Shown here: one piece after another, positions 11,558 to 19,184 of the stretch
Position numbering within the stretch: the stretch's first letter is position 1
How the letters are laid out: every line of letters starts with the position of its first letter
Assembly: GCA_036725345.1 (NCBI GenBank)
Contig: DAIMEJ010000001.1
Span: forward strand, 186,001 to 250,000
Direction of reading: 5' to 3'
Source of the DNA: JAPLJU01 sp036725345
Lineage (GTDB): Bacteria > Desulfobacterota > Syntrophia > Syntrophales > UBA2192
Length of the DNA stretch: 64,000 nt
The notes under the pieces: model-generated
Told to the model about the DNA's origin: nothing
What the model saw: only the letters and a program-made list of their open reading frames with translations
Database searches by the model: none
Made by a program: the position numbers and the translations under genes

Positions 11558-13975
11558 ATGTTTGATTTCATGAAAGACAGCAAAAAAACGGACAAGATAT
11601 ACAAAGTGCCGCTCCTGCCCCTGCGGGATGTGGTGGTTTTCCCATACATGATTGTACCGCTTTTCGTGGGCCGGGAAAAGTCGATCAGCGCCCTCGAGTC
11701 GGCCATGAAGCATGAAAACGAGATATTCCTCGTCGCGCAGAAAAGCGCCCAGAAAGACGACCCGACGGAGGACGACATTTATCGCATCGGGACCATCGGC
11801 GTCATCATTCAGCTGCTGCGGCTTCCCGACGGGACCGTGAAGGCCCTCGTGGAGGGGAAAAAGAGGGGATTCGTCCGGGAATATCTGGCGCACGACACCC
11901 ACTTCCTGGTGAACGTCTCGGAAGTGGAAGAATCCTCCAGCAAGTCGATGTCGGATTTGCAGGCCCTGAACCGGCTCGTGGTCGATGCCTTCAAGGCCTA
12001 CGCGAAGCTCAGCAAGAAGATTCAGCCGGAGATGCTGGACACCATTGCCGGTATCGAACAGCCCGGCAAGCTTTCCGATGTGGTCGCTTCCCATCTCAAC
12101 ATCAAGCTTGAACAGAAGCAGAACATCCTGGAAATCGTCGACGTGGCCGAGCGGCTTGAAAAGATCTATTCCCAGATCCTGTCGGAGACGGAGATTCTCG
12201 AACTGGAGGAGCGGATCAAGCGCAGGGTCAAAAAACAGATGGAGAAGACCCAGAAGGATTACTACCTCAACGAGCAGATGAGGGCCATCCAGAAGGAGAT
12301 CGGCGACAAGGATGACCTGAGCAGCGAGATCGAGGAGCTTGAAAAGCGGCTCAAACAGAAAAAGCTCTCCGAGGAGGCGCACAAGAAGGTCAAGCACGAG
12401 ATCAAGAAGCTCAAGATGATGTCCCCCATGTCGGCCGAGGCCACCGTGGTGAGGAACTACATCGATTGGCTTCTCGACATGCCCTGGAGTGAAAAAACGG
12501 AGAACAAGCACACCCTCAAGGAATCGGAACAGATCCTGGAAGAGGATCATTACGGCCTGAAGAAGGTCAAGGAGAGGATCCTGGAGTACCTGGCGGTCCA
12601 ATCGCTGGTCAAGAAGAACAAGGCGTCGATTCTCTGCCTTGTCGGGCCGCCCGGTGTCGGCAAGACCTCCGTGGCCAAGTCCATCGCGCGGGCGACCGAC
12701 CGGCGGTTTGTGAGGCTCTCCCTGGGCGGATTGAGGGATGAGGCGGAGATCCGCGGTCACCGGAGAACCTACATCGGTGCTCTGCCCGGCAAGATCATCC
12801 AGCTTCTGAAGAAGGCCGGTACGAACAACCCCGTCTTCTGCCTCGATGAGATCGACAAGCTGAGCTCCGATTTCAGGGGGGACCCCTCCGCGGCGCTCCT
12901 GGAAGTGCTGGACCCGGAGCAGAACACGGCCTTCAACGATAATTACCTGGAGGTCGACTATGACCTCTCCGACGTGATGTTCATCACGACGGCCAACATC
13001 CTGCCGACCATTCCGGCGGCGCTTCAGGACAGGATGGAGGTCATCCGGATTGCCGGGTACACGGAACCGGAGAAGCTCAATATCGCGAAGAAGTTTCTGG
13101 TCCCCAAACAGCTGGAGGCCAACGGGCTGACGCCCAAGGAAATCCTGTTCACGGACGGGTCCATTCTGGAGGTCATCCGGCGGTACACACGGGAAGCGGG
13201 TGTCCGCAACCTCGAGAGGGAAATCGCCTCGATCTGCCGCAAGGTGGCCCGTGAGATCGTCACGAACGGCCAAAAAGGGACGATCAAGATCACGTCGAAG
13301 GCCGCAGAAAAATATCTGGGTATCGCGAAGTTCCGTTTCGGCGAGACGGAAGGAAAGGATTCCGTGGGGCTGACGATCGGGCTGGCCTGGACGGAGGTAG
13401 GCGGGGAGCTCCTGACTGTGGAGGCCACCACGATGCCCGGAACCGGGAAGTTGACCCTGACGGGCAAACTCGGGGATGTCATGCAGGAATCGGCGCAGGC
13501 GGCCCTCACGTATGTGAGGTCCAGAGCCGACAGGCTCGGCATCGATGAGAGTTCCTACAAGGACAGGGATATCCATATCCATGTCCCCGAAGGCGCCATC
13601 CAGAAAGACGGGCCTTCCGCCGGGATTGCGATTGCCACTTCCATCGCCTCGGCGCTGCTGAAACGAAAGGTCCGGGGAGACCTGGCCATGACCGGCGAGA
13701 TCACCCTGAGAGGCCGCGTCCTCCCCATCGGCGGCCTGAAGGAAAAAATATTGGCCGCCCATCGGGGCAACATCAAAACGGTCATCATACCGCGGGAAAA
13801 CGAGAAAGACATGGTCGACATTCCCGGTAATGTGCTCAAAGCTCTTGAGATCAAGTTCGTGGAAAACGTGGATGAAGTGCTGGGTGTAGCCCTCATGGTT
13901 GAATCGACCCCCGGGATCAAGGACGAGAGGCGGGAGAAGGTTGCCGGAGAGGAGCCGGTTGCCGTTCACGCGTAA
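11558..13975 (+). CDS. lon: ATP-dependent protease La
   Basis: Soluble AAA+ serine protease for misfolded and regulatory proteins. The 805 residues comprise an N-terminal LON substrate domain (LLPLRDVVVFPYMIVPL), a coiled-coil region of alternating Lys/Glu (about residues 190-290), the AAA+ domain with GPPGVGKTS and FCLDEIDKL, and the C-terminal protease domain with the catalytic Ser in KDGPSAGIA and the Lys further on in the GLKEKILAA region. It ends the tig-clpPX-lon series and is spaced 17 bases from clpX. Confidence 0.97.
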   Translation: MFDFMKDSKKTDKIYKVPLLPLRDVVVFPYMIVPLFVGREKSISALESAMKHENEIFLVAQKSAQKDDPTEDDIYRIGTIGVIIQLLRLPDGTVKALVEGKKRGFVREYLAHDTHFLVNVSEVEESSSKSMSDLQALNRLVVDAFKAYAKLSKKIQPEMLDTIAGIEQPGKLSDVVASHLNIKLEQKQNILEIVDVAERLEKIYSQILSETEILELEERIKRRVKKQMEKTQKDYYLNEQMRAIQKEIGDKDDLSSEIEELEKRLKQKKLSEEAHKKVKHEIKKLKMMSPMSAEATVVRNYIDWLLDMPWSEKTENKHTLKESEQILEEDHYGLKKVKERILEYLAVQSLVKKNKASILCLVGPPGVGKTSVAKSIARATDRRFVRLSLGGLRDEAEIRGHRRTYIGALPGKIIQLLKKAGTNNPVFCLDEIDKLSSDFRGDPSAALLEVLDPEQNTAFNDNYLEVDYDLSDVMFITTANILPTIPAALQDRMEVIRIAGYTEPEKLNIAKKFLVPKQLEANGLTPKEILFTDGSILEVIRRYTREAGVRNLEREIASICRKVAREIVTNGQKGTIKITSKAAEKYLGIAKFRFGETEGKDSVGLTIGLAWTEVGGELLTVEATTMPGTGKLTLTGKLGDVMQESAQAALTYVRSRADRLGIDESSYKDRDIHIHVPEGAIQKDGPSAGIAIATSIASALLKRKVRGDLAMTGEITLRGRVLPIGGLKEKILAAHRGNIKTVIIPRENEKDMVDIPGNVLKALEIKFVENVDEVLGVALMVESTPGIKDERREKVAGEEPVAVHA

Positions 13976-13994
13976 AGGGTTCGCTCGACGCAAT

Positions 13995-14026
13995 GCCGGT
14001 GGAAAACCCGGATCTGACCGGCTTTT
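13995..14026 (+). terminator. Possible weak terminator after lon
   Basis: GCCGGT and ACCGGC arms are separated by 16 bases and followed by TTTT. The long loop and short T-run make this uncertain. Confidence 0.35.
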
Positions 14027-14065
14027 CAGAGGACTTTCAACCGGGGACACTTCCTCATTTACGAC

Positions 14066-14094
14066 TTGACAATTCCCCCCCGGAGTTGTTAAAG
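14066..14094 (+). promoter_or_regulatory. Promoter of tRNA-Val/tRNA-Asp
   Basis: TTGACA at 14066-14071, a 17-base spacer with a C-run, and TTAAAG at 14089-14094. It lies 31 bases before tRNA-Val. Confidence 0.65.
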
Positions 14095-14125
14095 AGTCCA
14101 CACTTTTTTAAAGATTTTTTTACAA

Positions 14126-14201
14126 GGGCGGATAGCTCAGCTGGGAGAGCGCCACGTTTACACCGTGGATGTCACAGGTTCAAGTCCTGTTCCGCCTACC
14201 A
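14126..14201 (+). tRNA. tRNA-Val (anticodon UAC)
   Basis: A 76-base cloverleaf. The acceptor stem is GGGCGGA/TCCGCCT (first pair G-U), the anticodon stem CCACG/CGTGG encloses TTTACAC (anticodon TAC), the T loop is TTCAAGT, and CCA is encoded. Confidence 0.94.
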
Positions 14202-14207
14202 TTTTGC

Positions 14208-14285
14208 GGGGTCGTAGTTAAGCCAGGTTATAACGCCGGCCTGTCACGTCGGAGGGCGTGGGTTCAAATCCCATCGGCCCCGCCA
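14208..14285 (+). tRNA. tRNA-Asp (anticodon GUC)
   Basis: A 78-base cloverleaf, 6 bases after tRNA-Val. The acceptor stem is GGGGTCG/CGGCCCC, the anticodon stem CCGGC/GTCGG encloses CTGTCAC (anticodon GTC), the T loop is TTCAAAT, and CCA is encoded. It is very probably processed from one transcript with tRNA-Val. Confidence 0.93.
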
Positions 14286-14292
14286 GAAATCA

Positions 14293-14328
14293 AGAAAGGG
14301 TTTCAGCCGATGCGCTGAAACCCTTTCT
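14293..14328 (+). terminator. Strong hairpin after tRNA-Asp
   Basis: Arms of 15 bases (from AGAAAGGG to CCCTTTCT) pair perfectly around a 6-base loop, 8 bases beyond the tRNA. No T-run follows on the + strand, so it may act as a processing or transcript-end hairpin rather than a textbook terminator. Confidence 0.7.
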
Positions 14329-14378
14329 GGCTTAGATAACGCAGAGCAAGCGGATTTTTTTAACAGGGAAGCTTTTGC

Positions 14379-14570
14379 ATGAGAGCGAGAATTCATGTAG
14401 ACGTGCTGACCGAAGACCCCACGGAGGCCCAGCGTATCCTCCTGGCCGTCAGCAAGAAATTGAAATCAGATGGTTTCATTACGGACTATCATTTCGAAAT
14501 CGACACGCCGGACGGCGTTATCACCGAAAAAAGCGTCCTCGGTAACGAATTCGTCTACCCGAACCCTTGA
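14379..14570 (+). CDS. Small hypothetical protein
   Basis: A 63-residue soluble frame starting MRARIHVDVLTEDPTEAQRI and ending NEFVYPNP. It alternates hydrophobic and charged residues like a small alpha-beta protein (strand, helix, strand). An AGGGAAG ribosome site is 8 bases before the ATG. No family is recognised. It follows the tRNA-Asp hairpin by 50 bases. The SD and the protein-like composition argue for a real gene; nothing in the context gives a role. Confidence 0.5.
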   Translation: MRARIHVDVLTEDPTEAQRILLAVSKKLKSDGFITDYHFEIDTPDGVITEKSVLGNEFVYPNP

Positions 14571-14780
14571 GTGTCGCCCCCCGTTACGATCGCTCCCGGC
14601 AGGTGGTCGATCCCATGAGACGGGCGGCCCTGCATGGCCGGCCCCAGCCTTGAGAAACGCACGCGCCGTTCGTCGCCTCAGGTTTTTCGAATACGAAAAT
14701 CAGACATTACCGGATGGCGGATATCCTTTTTCCAGTATTAAATAAAAAGAAAGCTTCAGGCTGGAAAAGGAGACCATCAG
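14571..14780. other. Short intergenic region
   Basis: 210 bases between two small genes. I see no gene or clear promoter; the last 60 bases are AT-rich and probably carry the leader of the lipoprotein gene. Confidence 0.4.
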
Positions 14781-14918
14781 ATGAATAAGATTGCAGTCCT
14801 TTTGCTCGTTCTGCTTTTCGCACTTTCAGTTTCGGGTTGCGCCACAACCCAGGACAGGACCGAACGCAGCTTCGATAAGTCCTCTGTAGAGCCGATGCAG
14901 CGCACTTCAGATCCTTAG
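14781..14918 (+). CDS. Small lipoprotein
   Basis: A 45-residue frame with a classical lipoprotein signal: MNK, then a hydrophobic stretch IAVLLLVLLFALSVSG, with the lipobox VSGC placing the lipidated Cys at residue 20. The mature peptide is only 26 residues, polar and charged, ending MQRTSDP. A strong AAGGAGA site stands 7 bases before the ATG. It resembles entericidin-sized envelope lipoproteins in size only; no specific family is claimed. It would be processed by Lgt, LspA and Lnt (lnt lies at 20.9 kb). Confidence 0.65.
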   Translation: MNKIAVLLLVLLFALSVSGCATTQDRTERSFDKSSVEPMQRTSDP

Positions 14919-15099
14919 CGCGAACGGGGGAAACGCGGCGTCTATCGGTCCCTCCGGCAGAATCCCGCCCCCGATTTTTCAGTGAAAAGGCCTTCCCCGG
15001 GGGCGTTGCGGCCGGGCCGGCCAGAAAAGGCGTCAGACGGGGAAAGCGGGCCCCCCGGATGGTCTTGTCGGTGGCCCTTCGACACGCGCAGCCGGTCCT

Positions 15100-16122
15100 T
15101 CACGCAAGACCCCCTCCTGTCGGGAACAGGGCTTCTTCGGTGATACGGATGATGAGACTTCTGTATGCCAGGCCGCGTTCCTCTGCTGACGCCACGAAGC
15201 CGCTGTCCGGCGTCAGGCAGGGATTGGCATTTACTTCCAGGACCCACGGGATTCCGTCCCGGTCCACCCGAAAGTCCACACGGGCGTATCCCCGGAGACC
15301 GAAGATCTCCCAGCAGGCTCTCGAGATGTTTTTCAACTCTTCGATGAGCGGCCTGTCCTCTCGTGGGAAGTCGAAGCGCCGCGGCGTGTTGCGGTACTCG
15401 AAAGCGCCGTCGTCCCACTTCGCACGGTAGCCCACGATCCGGGGTTTACCCTCCGGAAAATCCCGGAACAAGATTTCGGCCGGCGGCAGGAGCTCGACGT
15501 TTCCTTTTTTCCCCAGAAGGGAAAGATTGAACTCACGGCCGTCGATGTACGTTTCAGCGAAAGCCTCGCCGCCCAGTTGTTCTCTCCGCCGCTCCAACTC
15601 CGTCCGGAGCTTATCCGGATCCCCGGTACGGATGATGCAGTCGTCTTCCAGCCCGATGGAGGCATGCTCCCAGACGGACTTCAGGATGAAGGGTCCTTCA
15701 GGGATTTTCACGCCCGCCGCCTTGTCCCCCGTCGAGTACCACGGGGGCGTGCGTATCCCGGCGTCTTTCAGGCATTTTTTCGCCAGGAGCTTATGGGAGG
15801 TCTGGAAGAGGGCTTCCGTCGAAGATCCTGTGTAGGGTATTTTCAGGTGATCGAGAACCGTCGGAGCGAGGTGGATGAGCCGTCCCCGGCCTTCTACTGA
15901 TTCGACGAGGTTGAACACGAGCGCCGGTCCGAGCGTGCGGAGTTCGTCTATCACGCGCCGGGTATCCAGGGGGAAGGGTACCTTGACCGCCTCGTGACCG
16001 GCTTCTGACAGGGCGGCCCTCACCGATTCGGCCTGCAAAAGGGCGTCCTGTTCATCGAGGGGCGCGGGGTCCGGAACGTCATTGTGGAGGACGACAATCC
16101 TCAAAGCCCGGTGTTCTTCCAT
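15100..16122 (-). CDS. ATP-grasp ligase, D-Ala-D-Ala ligase-like (first of two)
   Basis: A 340-residue ATP-grasp protein resembling D-alanine-D-alanine ligase. The N-terminal part (VVLHNDVPDP, ALVFNLVESVEGRG) matches the Ddl pre-ATP fold. The ATP-grasp core has GPFILKSVWEHASIGL and a C-terminal metal-binding set in RVDFRVDRDG and VLEVNANPCL (Asp, Glu, Asn). The Ddl catalytic GGxSxE-type start and the usual second-substrate loop are altered (TPDSGF), so the acceptor is probably not D-Ala. It starts 28 bases after the second ATP-grasp gene ends, within the kamA operon. Its peptide or amide product is unknown; a role in joining beta-lysine or a derivative is inferred from context only. Confidence 0.75.
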   Translation of the reverse strand: MEEHRALRIVVLHNDVPDPAPLDEQDALLQAESVRAALSEAGHEAVKVPFPLDTRRVIDELRTLGPALVFNLVESVEGRGRLIHLAPTVLDHLKIPYTGSSTEALFQTSHKLLAKKCLKDAGIRTPPWYSTGDKAAGVKIPEGPFILKSVWEHASIGLEDDCIIRTGDPDKLRTELERRREQLGGEAFAETYIDGREFNLSLLGKKGNVELLPPAEILFRDFPEGKPRIVGYRAKWDDGAFEYRNTPRRFDFPREDRPLIEELKNISRACWEIFGLRGYARVDFRVDRDGIPWVLEVNANPCLTPDSGFVASAEERGLAYRSLIIRITEEALFPTGGGLA

Positions 16123-16150
16123 GGGTGATGCCCGGTTTGACCGACAGCGT

Positions 16151-17218
16151 TTATTTTTTCGGGGCGGGCCCGTGTGCGCGGTTCGCGGCAGCCCGTTTCA
16201 GTGCCGAGTCCATAATTGCGCGGATAAGCCGGCGGTAGCTCATCCCGGCCAGGTTGCAGAGGATGGGCAGGTCCGAATGCGTGGGATGAAGCCCGGCAAG
16301 GGGATTCACCTCGAGAAAATGGGGGTTTCCCTCCCTGTCCGAGCGCAAATCGACCCGACCGGCGTCACGGCAGCCCAGTGCCCGCCATGCGACGAGGGCC
16401 ACCTTCCTGGCCTGCATTGCCTCGTCGTCCCGGGCGAGATAGTAATCGACGAGCTCTTCGCAGTATTCCTTGTTGAGGTATGAATAAACCCCCCGCTCCG
16501 CCTTTGCCCTGAGCCCGATCTCGAGCACCGCCACGGTCCGGGCGTTCTTTCCCGTACCGATGATGCCCACGGTGAATTCCCGGCCGGGAAGGAAGCTCTC
16601 CACGATCACGGGCTGGTTGTAACGCTTTAACAGTGTGCGGCAGAGGGGTCGCAGTTCCCGCCGGGAGAGGACTTTTGATGACGCGGTGATGCCCTTGCCC
16701 GTCCCTTCGGCCACAGGTTTAACAAAAAGAGGGAAGGGCAGGCGGATGTTGTCGCAGTCGGATTCACGGTCAACAACCACGAATTCCGCCGTCGGGATGC
16801 CGAGGTCCCTGAGGACATGTTTGGTCAACCCTTTGTGGAGGGTAAATCCGAGAACGAGAGCGTCCGAAAAGGTGTGCGGGATGCCGTAGGCATCCAGGAG
16901 GGCCGGGATCTGCGCTTCCCTCCCCAGTCCGTGCATGCCCTCGGCGATATTGAAGACGATATCCCAGCGATCGCCCCGGGCGAGACGCCGGGTCAGGGTC
17001 CGGATGTGGCCGATGCGGTCCGTGAGGAATCCCAGGGCGCGGAGGGTCTGATCGATGGCATCGATGGTGGAGAGCCGATCGAATTCAGCCGTTTCCTCCT
17101 CGGTGTAGCCCTCCCTGAGATAGTCCTCCCGGAGATCGTAGGTGATGCCGACAACCGTCTTGCCCTTGCCCCTTGCGGCGCGATATTGTCTGCTGGCCGG
17201 GGATCTGGGGTTACGCAA
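16151..17218 (-). CDS. ATP-grasp ligase, D-Ala-D-Ala ligase-like (second of two)
   Basis: A 355-residue ATP-grasp enzyme. It begins at a TTG with a GGAGAG site 7 bases upstream. The first 20 residues are basic and rich in Arg, then the fold starts at KTVVGITYDLRE. Core features are NIAEGMHGLGREAQIPALLDA (the Ddl-like region that precedes the ATP-grasp), PLFVKPVAEGTGKGI, and the metal ligands in RVDLRSDREG and FLEVNPLAGL. The loop THSDLP takes the place of the Ddl SL dipeptide that holds the second D-Ala. It is clearly different from its neighbour, so the pair is not a simple recent duplication. The gene is 80 bases downstream of kamA. Confidence 0.75.
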   Translation of the reverse strand: MRNPRSPASRQYRAARGKGKTVVGITYDLREDYLREGYTEEETAEFDRLSTIDAIDQTLRALGFLTDRIGHIRTLTRRLARGDRWDIVFNIAEGMHGLGREAQIPALLDAYGIPHTFSDALVLGFTLHKGLTKHVLRDLGIPTAEFVVVDRESDCDNIRLPFPLFVKPVAEGTGKGITASSKVLSRRELRPLCRTLLKRYNQPVIVESFLPGREFTVGIIGTGKNARTVAVLEIGLRAKAERGVYSYLNKEYCEELVDYYLARDDEAMQARKVALVAWRALGCRDAGRVDLRSDREGNPHFLEVNPLAGLHPTHSDLPILCNLAGMSYRRLIRAIMDSALKRAAANRAHGPAPKK

Positions 17219-17298
17219 AGAAACGCTCTCCGGTTGAAGAATTCACGCCGGCCGATTCCGGTGCTCACTCTTTTCGGCCCGGGCTATAAAGGGGATCG

Positions 17299-18639
17299 TC
17301 AGACGCAGAGGAAAGACGGACCGGGATCGCCCTGGCAGTTCACGTCGGGGTAGCGGTAAATCTGACCCTGGTAGTTCCTGAGCAGCAGGTCATGGCCGTC
17401 CCGTCCCGTGACGTAATCCGGCAGGAGGGGAATCTTGCCCCCGCCGCCGGGGGCGTCGATGACGTATGTGGGGACGGCGTAGCCCGTCGTATGACCTCGC
17501 AGTCCGCGGATGATTTCGAGTCCCTTCTCCACCGGCGTGCGGAAGTGCGAAGACCCCGAGATGGGATCGCACTGGTAGAGGTAATAGGGTTTCACCCGGA
17601 TCTTGAGAAGTCCGTGGACCAGACGGGTCATCACCTCCACGTCGTCGTTGATACCCGCCAGCAGCACCGTCTGGCTTCCCAGGGGTATACCAGCGTCGGC
17701 AAGACGGGCGCAGGCCTGCCCGACCTCCGGCGTGAGTTCCGAGGGGTGAGTGAAGTGTATGCTCATCCACAGCGGGTGGTACCGCTTCAGAACGGAAGTC
17801 AGCCTGGCGGTGATGCGCTGGGGCAGCACGACGGGTGCCTTGGTCCCGATCCGGAGCAGTTCGACATGGGGGATGGCCCGAAGCTTCGAGAGAAGCCAGT
17901 CCAGACTCTCGTCGGGCAGGGTCAGGGGGTCGCCGCCGGAGAGGAGCACGTCACGGACCTGGGGGGTCGACGCGATGTAATCGATGGCCTGCTCCAGGCG
18001 TTTCTTTCCCGGCTGACCGCCATTGCCGTGATCAAGGATGCGGGAACGGGTGCAGTAGCGGCAGTACGTCGAGCAGAAATTCGTCACGAGAAAGAGAACC
18101 CGGTCCGGGTAGCGATGCACGAGGCCCGGGACGGGGCTGTCCGTCTCCTCGCCGAGGGGGTCGTCGGATTCTTCCCAGGACTGGTGGAACTCGAGGCTTC
18201 TGGGAATCACCGTGCGCCGGATAGGCTGCTCCGGGTCCATCGCGTCAAGCAGGCTGGCGTAGTAAGGTGTGATGCTCAGCGGAACGCTGCCGCCCCGCCT
18301 CATGATGGTGCTGATCTCGTCATCGGAGAGCCAGATCATCTGCGAGAGGGCCTCGAGGCCGGTGATGCGGTTTTTCAGCTGCCACTGCCAGTCATTCCAT
18401 TCGACGAGCGTGGTGTCCGGATAGAAACGTTTCTGGAACGCCTTGGACCGCGCGCTGGGTTTGCAGGTGCTGAAGCCTCGGGTGGGAAAGAGAAATACGG
18501 ACCTGTTCTTCCTGGTCGTGGTGATTGCCACGGAAGGTGGGGATGGTTGTTCTTTCAGCTCATCCAGAGCCGAACCGGAGGGGCCGGTGCGTCTACCGGG
18601 AGGCTCCGCCTCCTGGGTTAGACAGACATTGTCGTCCAT
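17299..18639 (-). CDS. kamA: Lysine 2,3-aminomutase (KamA family radical SAM)
   Basis: PLP-dependent radical SAM enzyme that converts L-lysine to beta-lysine. The 446 residues contain the CX3CX2C cluster CSTYCRYC, the PLP lysine in DAPGGGGK and the family motif LLSGGDPL. The two aspartates used by lysine 2,3-aminomutase to hold the substrate side-chain amino group appear conserved (YQCDP and VIDAPGG), which argues against glutamate 2,3-aminomutase, where they are replaced. The start has an AAGGAGA site. It is the first gene of a three-gene leftward operon with two ATP-grasp ligases; no ablB-type acetyltransferase is next to it. Confidence 0.88.
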   Translation of the reverse strand: MDDNVCLTQEAEPPGRRTGPSGSALDELKEQPSPPSVAITTTRKNRSVFLFPTRGFSTCKPSARSKAFQKRFYPDTTLVEWNDWQWQLKNRITGLEALSQMIWLSDDEISTIMRRGGSVPLSITPYYASLLDAMDPEQPIRRTVIPRSLEFHQSWEESDDPLGEETDSPVPGLVHRYPDRVLFLVTNFCSTYCRYCTRSRILDHGNGGQPGKKRLEQAIDYIASTPQVRDVLLSGGDPLTLPDESLDWLLSKLRAIPHVELLRIGTKAPVVLPQRITARLTSVLKRYHPLWMSIHFTHPSELTPEVGQACARLADAGIPLGSQTVLLAGINDDVEVMTRLVHGLLKIRVKPYYLYQCDPISGSSHFRTPVEKGLEIIRGLRGHTTGYAVPTYVIDAPGGGGKIPLLPDYVTGRDGHDLLLRNYQGQIYRYPDVNCQGDPGPSFLCV

Positions 18640-18743
18640 TCAGAGATCTCCTTCTTGTTTTTATCTGCCGGTCTGCGTCCATCTTCACAACGATGCCCGT
18701 TCCGTTTCATTTATCGACAAAAAAATTACTCGAGTTGAGAATC

Positions 18744-18771
18744 GTTATAAAGAATGTTCGTATAATGTCAA
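18744..18771 (-). promoter_or_regulatory. Promoter of the kamA operon
   Basis: On the minus strand, TTGACA at 18771-18766, a 16-base spacer and TATAAC at 18749-18744. It leaves a leader of roughly 100 bases before kamA. Confidence 0.7.
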
Positions 18772-18908
18772 GCGATATTTGTTAAAAACGCCGAAAAAGT
18801 GAAAAAAAATTTTTCTGAATGACTGAAACAGAGAAATATTTTTTGCAAGATGTCTGCCATATCTCTTTTTTCTCCCCGAAAATCATCCGTGAGACGTCGG
18901 CAGACGGC

Positions 18909-18937
18909 TTGCGTTTTGTCGGAGCATGATATAGATT
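18909..18937 (+). promoter_or_regulatory. Candidate promoter of the Cys-rich/radical SAM pair
   Basis: TTGCGT at 18909-18914, a 17-base spacer and TAGATT at 18932-18937, placed 31 bases before the ATG at 18969. Confidence 0.5.
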
Positions 18938-18968
18938 AGCCCGAACGATCGAAAAAGGAGTACCGGCG

Positions 18969-19178
18969 ATGAGGGTGACGGACGGGAAGGAAATCTGCGG
19001 CGCCTGCAGGACGAGAAGCTCGGTCATATACTGTGATGGATGCGACGTTCCGCTCTGCGCGGACTGTCGGACGTTCGATCTCTGGGGGTACGGCTGCGGG
19101 CATGTGGACCCGAAAGCGTTCTGCCACAACTGTTTTCACGATATCCGAATCAATCCTTACAGCGGCGATCTCGAGTAG
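18969..19178 (+). CDS. Cys-rich zinc-finger-like mini-protein
   Basis: A 69-residue protein with nine cysteines arranged as CGAC, CDGC, CADC, a single C in GYGCGH and CHNC, plus His. The pattern recalls B-box or RING-like cross-braced zinc binding. There is no membrane segment. An AAAGGAG site precedes the ATG. The stop is 6 bases before the start of the radical SAM gene, so the two are co-expressed. It could be a partner or a zinc-binding structural protein; its function is unknown. Confidence 0.7.
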   Translation: MRVTDGKEICGACRTRSSVIYCDGCDVPLCADCRTFDLWGYGCGHVDPKAFCHNCFHDIRINPYSGDLE

Positions 19179-19184
19179 AGTGTT

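Larger units (their letters stand above)
18640..18968. other. Divergent promoter region between kamA and the Cys-rich gene
   Basis: A 329-base AT-rich stretch between divergent units. It holds one promoter in each direction, listed separately, and several A and T runs around 18800-18845. No riboswitch-like architecture was recognised; in particular no lysine-riboswitch core could be built by eye. Confidence 0.5.

Noticed and set aside
11537..14101. Minus-strand open frame of 854 codons across lon
   Set aside because: Antisense to lon; rich in His, Arg, Pro and Asp as expected of a shadow, no motif.
14202..14400. tRNA-Asp as an integration site
   Set aside because: No repeated tRNA 3' end and no integrase or mobility gene within the window.
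18734..18766. Plus-strand TTGAGA...TATAAT resembling a promoter
   Set aside because: The spacer is 20 bases and the element overlaps the better minus-strand kamA promoter.
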